DNA of 11,355 nucleotides from Flavobacteriales bacterium. GTDB taxonomy: Bacteria > Bacteroidota > Bacteroidia > Flavobacteriales_D > Sanyastnellaceae. This document shows positions 6,997-11,355 of this stretch, piece by piece; within the stretch, counting starts at the first letter, position 1, and every line of letters begins with the position of its first letter. Under the pieces are notes generated by a model. That model was not told the origin of the DNA, did not search any database, and saw only the letters and a list, made by a program, of their open reading frames with translations. The DNA lies in NCBI GenBank assembly GCA_947457325.1, contig CANGVU010000014.1, forward strand, positions 1 through 11,355. The letters are read 5' to 3'. Position numbers and translations under genes: made by a program.

Positions 6997-8396
6997 AACT
7001 TTTTACAATCCCAAGGGGCATAAATCGGCGTTTTATCCTTTAATATTCCTTGAACACCATCTTGCTTAAAACGCTGAATGGGATCCTCATTTAGCGCAAT
7101 GCCCAAGGCTACTTCAGCAACCAGCATTTCATCCACGTAAGCATCGTAAACCCCTGTGTTGATTAAAGCGTAATTCATGATGTCATAACCGATAGCATCA
7201 TAAAAAGTGGTGCTGTATACACTCACCTGAATTTTGGACTTAGAAAACCAATCGTTCAATGATCCCGATTGAACAATCTCCACTTGCTCGTCGGCCAAAG
7301 CCATGTACTTGGGCACATCCTGCTTGGGTTCATAGGGATGAAGTTTGACCACCATCTTCCAATCAGGATGGTTTTTTAAGACAATTTTCAATTGCTCAAC
7401 CCAAGGTAAATATTGGTCAGATAAAAACTTTTGCGCACACATCAACACCACGTTCTCCTTTTGCGCACTGGCTTTTTCTTGGACAAACAGTTCGGTGTAA
7501 TCACCCATCATGAGCAATTGTTCTGGCTTCCATTCAATGCCTTGGAGCAATCGATTACGCCATATGTCGCCATACATCAATAAATAATCAGGCAAGAACA
7601 TGTTGTTGATCCAAGGTCGATACTCTTCGGGATAAACGTAATACAAATCGGCACCGCTAATCAGGCCATGTTGCAGCTCTACCGTCTGAATGCCCATGTC
7701 ACGCATGGCGCAGATAAAACCTTCATTGATGTAATGAACAGTAAAGAAGACTTTCTTGTTCTTTGCGGCATCATAAGAACCCCAACAGCGCACGTAACGC
7801 ATCAAAAAGGAATGCAGTGAAGAATCGAGATAATGCAATTCTTCATCATTCCAACGACCTGAAGATTGGGCGTTTTCATATACCGCTCTCAAATCTTTTA
7901 ACTGCCTCCAAATTCTCAGACCAGGGAAGGCAAACTTTCCTTCCGCTTCATCAATGACCTGCTCATGCTGCGACTGCGCTTTTCTTCGTTTCACCAAAAC
8001 CGTAAAAGACAAAGGCTCCAACACCTGCATGATCTTGGTAAAAAACACCGAATGACCGTCCGCTGTTAACCGGCCAGGATCCTGAATGACGTAGGGTGAA
8101 GAAATGGTTTTGCTTTTCAGAATTGTTTTAAAATACAAACCTAAAAAATAAACCCATTGCACAATCGCTGATCCTTGAAAAAAACGTCGCTTCTGTTTTG
8201 CATTCTGGCGGTTGTTCAAGTAATAATGCAAGGCGGATTGAAAAACCTTGAGGTAAGATCCTTTCTGACCAACACAATCTTGTCTACCCGCCAACTTCTT
8301 CAGCACGTAAGCATGCACCTCCGGGAAAGGTGTAGCGATGGGTTCTTGGCGTGGGTCGTTTTTTTGCACAACGGCAAGATAGTGCGGCTTGACCAT
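6969..8396 (-). CDS. Putative GT-B capsule-type transferase with QHG and HP motifs
   Basis: A 475-residue protein without a clear family name. Features: VFFTVHYINEGFICAMRDMG (216-235), then IQTVELQHGLISG (236-248) with the QHG triplet seen in many capsule-synthesis and CDP-glycerol transferase-type proteins; WKMVVKLHPYEPK (346-358, H353-P354); and IQVSVYSTTFYDAIGY (389-404) carrying a Ser-Thr motif about 40 residues later. This order (acceptor-side helix, QHG, LHP, ST) suggests a GT-B transferase acting in surface polysaccharide synthesis. A hydrophobic segment at about 78-93 could associate with the membrane. The ATG at 8396 is the chosen start; no TAnnTTTG element was found upstream, so its promoter is unidentified. 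It faces the 437-aa HP protein tail-to-tail with a 28 bp overlap and is divergent from the GT-C gene (32 bp gap). Substrate unknown. Confidence 0.6.
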   Translation of the reverse strand: MVKPHYLAVVQKNDPRQEPIATPFPEVHAYVLKKLAGRQDCVGQKGSYLKVFQSALHYYLNNRQNAKQKRRFFQGSAIVQWVYFLGLYFKTILKSKTISSPYVIQDPGRLTADGHSVFFTKIMQVLEPLSFTVLVKRRKAQSQHEQVIDEAEGKFAFPGLRIWRQLKDLRAVYENAQSSGRWNDEELHYLDSSLHSFLMRYVRCWGSYDAAKNKKVFFTVHYINEGFICAMRDMGIQTVELQHGLISGADLYYVYPEEYRPWINNMFLPDYLLMYGDIWRNRLLQGIEWKPEQLLMMGDYTELFVQEKASAQKENVVLMCAQKFLSDQYLPWVEQLKIVLKNHPDWKMVVKLHPYEPKQDVPKYMALADEQVEIVQSGSLNDWFSKSKIQVSVYSTTFYDAIGYDIMNYALINTGVYDAYVDEMLVAEVALGIALNEDPIQRFKQDGVQGILKDKTPIYAPWDCKKFQAFLTTSA

Positions 8397-8413
8397 CCAT
8401 GATTATTTTTTAT

Positions 8414-8420
8414 TAACTTG
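8414..8420 (+). promoter_or_regulatory. Weak candidate -7 element for the GT-C/UbiA/HAD operon
   Basis: TAACTTG (TAnnTTTG lacking one T) lies 8 bases before the TTG start at 8429, with a TTG at 8389-8391 22 bases further upstream. The 32 bp divergent gap offers no better candidate. If used, the operon mRNA would begin almost at the start codon. Confidence 0.3.
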
Positions 8421-8428
8421 TAGACGAT

Positions 8429-10069
8429 TTGAAAAACAAACTTTTCCATAATCTCCAAGGTGCAGGACAATTGCTTTTTGTTTTCCTGACCATGACTTTT
8501 GTGGTGGAAACCCTGCGCTTGATATTGGGCCTTCCTCCACTCGGCGCCAGTCCCATCTTTGGTCTGGCTATTGCCATCTATTGGGCATGGAAATTTCACC
8601 GCAAAGAGATTGGGAGCTTTTTCATTTTTGTTTTCTTATTGGCCTTTTGTGGTTGGGTAGCATATTTGTTCTACGACTTGTCTTTTGATGGACAATGGTA
8701 CCACCAAGACGCCATCATTCATTTGCGCGATGGGTGGAATCCCTTTTGGGATGTGCCACTGGCCCACTCAGCCGTTTCTGGTTTCAATGCAGACTATGTC
8801 AATCACTACGCCAAAGCACCTTGGACTTTGGCTTCCGCATTCTATCAGTGCATTCCCAAAATTCAATGGAGCAAGGCCGGCGGTTTACTTTGGTTAACCA
8901 CCTCTTTTCTCATCACCCTTGGCGGGCTTTTCCGCTGGACACAAAGGCCTTTTGTCTCAACCATCATAGCACTGATGCTGGCCTTGTCTCCGGTTTCATT
9001 GGGTCAATCTTTGAGCTTCTATGTCGATGGGCAATTGTATGCCTTGATGCGCATCCTCATCATCCTTTTGGCAGACATCTTCATCGATGGTCCTTCCTTT
9101 TACCGCTGGTTCAGCGTGGGACTAGCATTTATTTATTTGTCCAATATCAAATTTACCGGGTTGGTCTATGCCTGTATTTTCTTCTTTGGACTTTTTGTGG
9201 TGGTTGTTTTTAAACACAAAAAGATTTGGTGGAATGTGTTTTCACGAGGCGTTCTCATTTTCATTCTCGCTTTTTTTGTGGTGGGCCATTGCACCTATGT
9301 CCGCAATTGGAAAGACAAGAGCCATCCTTTCTATCCTTTGATGGGAGAGAACAATGAGGGGACCCGCATCGCACAGGTTCATTACCCCAAGAACTTTTTT
9401 GATATGAATCCTTTGCAGCGCTGGAATGCAGCTACGTTTCATTATCCTGGATACACCTCGCCCGATCAATTTCCTTCTCGACCCAAAAGACTATTTCACC
9501 GCAAAACCGTGCGTGAATCTTTTCTGTATTATCGCTTGCACCAACCCATGCTCATTGCCCCACTGGGACCGTTCTCTGCTGAATTGATTCTCTTACTTAT
9601 CCCGCTGTTCCTTTTTCTCCTTTGGCGTAACAGAAAAGGCATTTTTCCTTGGCTCCTAGGTGGAATCCTTTTGAGCGTTGTGATACAACCTGAGTTTTGG
9701 AACTACCGCTATGCCCCGCATCAATTGTTTGTCTATGCCTTTGTTCTGCTTTTTGGGTTGTTGGATGCCAACCGATGGGTTCAACGCTATGCGTTAATCA
9801 TTGTCTTTGGTTTTCTGGCCAACTTCAGCATCATTGGTTATGAGTATTATCAATGGAATCGTCAAGGTAGCAGAGCGATTCGTGCAGACCGCAGAGCACT
9901 AAAAAACCATACCTTGTATGTGAAAAAAGGATGGCTCAAATCCATGGAGGTACGGTTGAATGAATGGAACGTACAAACCATCACGCCGCCCAATAATCTA
10001 CCTTCCACGGATTGGAAATCCTTCGCCGCTGACGATTTCTCCGATTGGAAATATATCTTTGTCCGATGA
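8429..10069 (+). CDS. Polytopic GT-C-like membrane glycosyltransferase
   Basis: A 546-residue protein with roughly ten or more membrane segments (for example 12-35, 43-55, 62-80, 155-168, 176-190, 204-218, 230-262, 274-288, 383-399, 405-419, 431-445, 453-469). Between early segments is an acidic, aromatic loop Y82-D83-L84-S85-F86-D87-G88-Q89-W90-Y91-H92-Q93-D94, followed by LRDGWNPFWD (99-108). That acidic first external loop is the catalytic hallmark of GT-C enzymes using polyprenyl-phosphate sugars. NWKDKSHPFYPLMG (293-306) and NYRYAPH (425-431) fit the same type. The start is a TTG: an in-frame stop at 8414-8416 closes the frame and the first ATG (residue 22) would cut the first membrane helix. 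It ends in an ATGA overlap with the UbiA gene, so the two are coupled. The inferred job is transferring a lipid-linked sugar outside the membrane; specificity unknown. Confidence 0.7.
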   Translation: MKNKLFHNLQGAGQLLFVFLTMTFVVETLRLILGLPPLGASPIFGLAIAIYWAWKFHRKEIGSFFIFVFLLAFCGWVAYLFYDLSFDGQWYHQDAIIHLRDGWNPFWDVPLAHSAVSGFNADYVNHYAKAPWTLASAFYQCIPKIQWSKAGGLLWLTTSFLITLGGLFRWTQRPFVSTIIALMLALSPVSLGQSLSFYVDGQLYALMRILIILLADIFIDGPSFYRWFSVGLAFIYLSNIKFTGLVYACIFFFGLFVVVVFKHKKIWWNVFSRGVLIFILAFFVVGHCTYVRNWKDKSHPFYPLMGENNEGTRIAQVHYPKNFFDMNPLQRWNAATFHYPGYTSPDQFPSRPKRLFHRKTVRESFLYYRLHQPMLIAPLGPFSAELILLLIPLFLFLLWRNRKGIFPWLLGGILLSVVIQPEFWNYRYAPHQLFVYAFVLLFGLLDANRWVQRYALIIVFGFLANFSIIGYEYYQWNRQGSRAIRADRRALKNHTLYVKKGWLKSMEVRLNEWNVQTITPPNNLPSTDWKSFAADDFSDWKYIFVR

Positions 10070-10944
10070 AAGCCTTGGTGGATTTGATGCGCGTGAAAAG
10101 TTGGGTGAAGAATGGATTTCTTTTTCTTCCCTTGGTGTTTTCGTTGAACTTGATGCAAGTCTCCTTGGTGGTGCAATCCTTCTTGGCTTTTGTTGTCTTC
10201 TCGTTATCCTGCTCTTTTATTTATATCATCAACGACTGGGCCGATGCTGAGAAGGACGCGTTGCATCCCAGAAAGAAAAACAGGCCCATCCCTTCGGGTC
10301 GTATTCCAAAAAACCAAGCACTTTTGATTGCACTGATTTTGCTGGCCTTGGCCGTTGGATTGTACTTTGCTGCGCATCTGCCCTTAGCTTTTGGCGCCAT
10401 TACCTTGGTGTACATTGTTTTGAATCTCGCCTATTCCTTTATACTCAAGTCCATCAACATCATTGAGTTTTTTGTTGTGGCCATCAATTTTGTTTTTCGT
10501 GTTTTGGCTGGTTGTTATGTCATTGCAGTCAATCCAACCTCTTGGATACTCGTCGTCAGTTTTTTCTTGGCCTTGTTTCTCATTTTGATCAAACGCAAAT
10601 CAGAATTGGTTGTATTAAAAGACCAAGCCAAAGATCACCGAAAAGTACTCCAGCATTACACTGTAGCGCTATTGGACAAATTCATCTTCATTGTGGCCAC
10701 CATCACGGTGATGGCCTATTTGCTTTACACCATGGACACCAAAGTTCAAGCGGCCTTGCACACCGATAAGATGCTCTACACCTCACTGTTTGTGGTTTTG
10801 GGGATTTTTAGATTTATTCAATTGAGCCAGTCCCAAGAATTTGAAGGCGAAGGAGATCCTACCACCTTGCTTTTCAAAGACCGTTTTACCCAAATCAATC
10901 TGCTTCTTTGGACGGCCTCATTGATTGCTTTGCTCTATGTCTGA
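10066..10944 (+). CDS. UbiA-family polyprenyl-phosphate phosphoribosyltransferase (DPPR synthase-like)
   Basis: A 292-residue integral membrane UbiA-superfamily protein with eight or nine helices. The first Mg/diphosphate motif is N56-D57-x2-D60-x3-D64-x2-H67-P68-x-K70-x2-R73-P74-x2-S77-G78. The HP-x-K-x2-RP extension is characteristic of the branch that uses PRPP, such as mycobacterial Rv3806c, rather than of menaquinone or heme enzymes. A second region, KRKSELVVLK (176-185) with DHRKVLQHYTVALLD (190-204), and DPTTLLFKDR (264-273) also fit that branch. The expected reaction is PRPP plus polyprenyl phosphate giving 5-phosphoribosyl-monophosphoryl-polyprenol at the inner face of the membrane. 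The start is the ATG at 10066 within ATGA shared with the GT-C stop; an in-frame TTG at 10045 is inside the upstream gene and less likely. The 3' end overlaps the HAD gene by 8 bp. Family call is strong; the exact lipid is inferred. Confidence 0.88.
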   Translation: MKALVDLMRVKSWVKNGFLFLPLVFSLNLMQVSLVVQSFLAFVVFSLSCSFIYIINDWADAEKDALHPRKKNRPIPSGRIPKNQALLIALILLALAVGLYFAAHLPLAFGAITLVYIVLNLAYSFILKSINIIEFFVVAINFVFRVLAGCYVIAVNPTSWILVVSFFLALFLILIKRKSELVVLKDQAKDHRKVLQHYTVALLDKFIFIVATITVMAYLLYTMDTKVQAALHTDKMLYTSLFVVLGIFRFIQLSQSQEFEGEGDPTTLLFKDRFTQINLLLWTASLIALLYV

Positions 10945-11355
10945 GTCTTCACCCATTGCAGTTTTTGATTTTGATGGAACCTTGTACCGCAAGGACACCA
11001 TGATTCAATTCTGTTGGTTCGTATACAAGCAGCATCCACTCCGTTTGCGCTATGCCCCTTTGCAGCTCATCGCCGCTGTTTTGCATTACATCGGTTTCAT
11101 CCCCATGCTCACTTTTAAATCACTATTCCTGCGTTACACTGTTGGATGGAGTGAGCTTGAGTTGAAGGAGCACGTCGACGCATTTTGGAAATCGCAAGGG
11201 GATATTGTTTTTCATGACAACCTTGTTGAACAAATCAGCACACTCCAATCTCAGAACGTTCATTGCGTCTGCATTTCTGCGTCTCCTGTACTATTCATTG
11301 CCCCTGCTTGTGAACGCTTGGGATTCCACGATGTGTTGGGTTCGGAAATCGCGAA
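10937..11355 (+). CDS. HAD-IB (SerB-like) phosphatase, 3'-truncated by window edge
   Basis: 139 complete codons are visible from the ATG at 10937, then the window ends. HAD motif I is VFDFDGTL (9-16) with nucleophile D11 and acid/base D13; motif II is CISAS (112-116) with S114. The helical insert between them, including FLRYTVGWSELELKEHVDAF (64-83), is typical of the subfamily IB cap. Motif III Lys and motif IV acids would lie beyond the edge; the family is usually 200-230 residues. The start overlaps the UbiA gene by 8 bp, so both are read from one mRNA. Small phosphatases paired with this UbiA branch are proposed to remove the 5-phosphate from phosphoribosyl-polyprenol, and that is the best guess here; a general phosphoserine-type phosphatase cannot be excluded. 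The last two bases start codon 140. Confidence 0.9.
   Translation, partial: MSESSPIAVFDFDGTLYRKDTMIQFCWFVYKQHPLRLRYAPLQLIAAVLHYIGFIPMLTFKSLFLRYTVGWSELELKEHVDAFWKSQGDIVFHDNLVEQISTLQSQNVHCVCISASPVLFIAPACERLGFHDVLGSEIA

Noticed and set aside
8695..9213. A 172-codon open frame overlapping the GT-C gene in another frame.
   Set aside because: Its product is rich in His, Trp and Cys with no recognisable domain, while the main frame has consistent membrane helices and a catalytic-type loop.
10045..10065. A TTG at 10045 extends the UbiA frame by seven residues.
   Set aside because: It lies inside the upstream gene, whereas the ATG at 10066 forms the typical ATGA coupling with its stop.
1..11355. CRISPR arrays, insertion sequences, tRNA/rRNA genes and riboswitches.
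   Set aside because: No direct repeat-spacer pattern, terminal inverted repeats with a transposase, cloverleaf or rRNA sequence was noticed; the gene-free gaps are too short for known riboswitch classes.

Overview
The window reads as chromosomal DNA of a Bacteroidota bacterium, most likely a Flavobacteriia-like lineage. Three things point there. Several genes are preceded by the Bacteroidota promoter -7 element TAnnTTTG (with an upstream TTTG/TTG) instead of E. coli-type -35/-10 boxes. Shine-Dalgarno sequences are essentially absent. The proline dehydrogenase, M20 dipeptidase and LEA2-type lipoprotein look like those of that phylum. GC content is moderate, no mobile element, tRNA, rRNA or CRISPR array was seen, and no gene-free stretch exceeds 100 bp.

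Left part (1-2950), housekeeping: a 3'-truncated proline dehydrogenase on the minus strand is divergent from an M20 metallodipeptidase (817-2196). A small LEA14-like lipoprotein (2196-2660) follows the dipeptidase with a TAATG junction. A strong promoter (2663-2694) then drives the 56-residue ribosomal protein L34 gene rpmH (2723-2893), which ends in a textbook intrinsic terminator (2923-2949).

Middle part (2951-8396), mostly envelope glycan genes around rnhB: a GT4 glycosyltransferase overlaps RNase HII by 14 bp. RNase HII collides tail-to-tail (23 bp overlap) with an acyltransferase-3 membrane protein on the minus strand. Next come two large GT-B-like proteins (437 and 475 aa), again convergent with a 28 bp overlap. 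Both carry a C-terminal His-Pro plus Ser-Thr motif pair, like capsule/sialyl/glycerophosphoryl transferases, and they look like remote relatives of one another.

Right part (8429 to the end), a tightly coupled operon: a GT-C-type polytopic membrane protein (TTG start) overlaps by ATGA a UbiA-family protein of the polyprenyl-phosphate phosphoribosyltransferase type. This overlaps by 8 bp a HAD-IB phosphatase that runs off the window. By analogy with mycobacterial Rv3806c/Rv3807c, I infer that the UbiA protein joins PRPP to polyprenyl phosphate, the phosphatase removes the 5-phosphate, and the GT-C protein uses the lipid-linked pentofuranose (or a related lipid-linked sugar) to modify a surface glycan. 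DprE1/DprE2-like epimerase genes would be expected just beyond the right edge; they are not visible here. This operon and the paired HP-motif proteins are the most interesting parts of the window.
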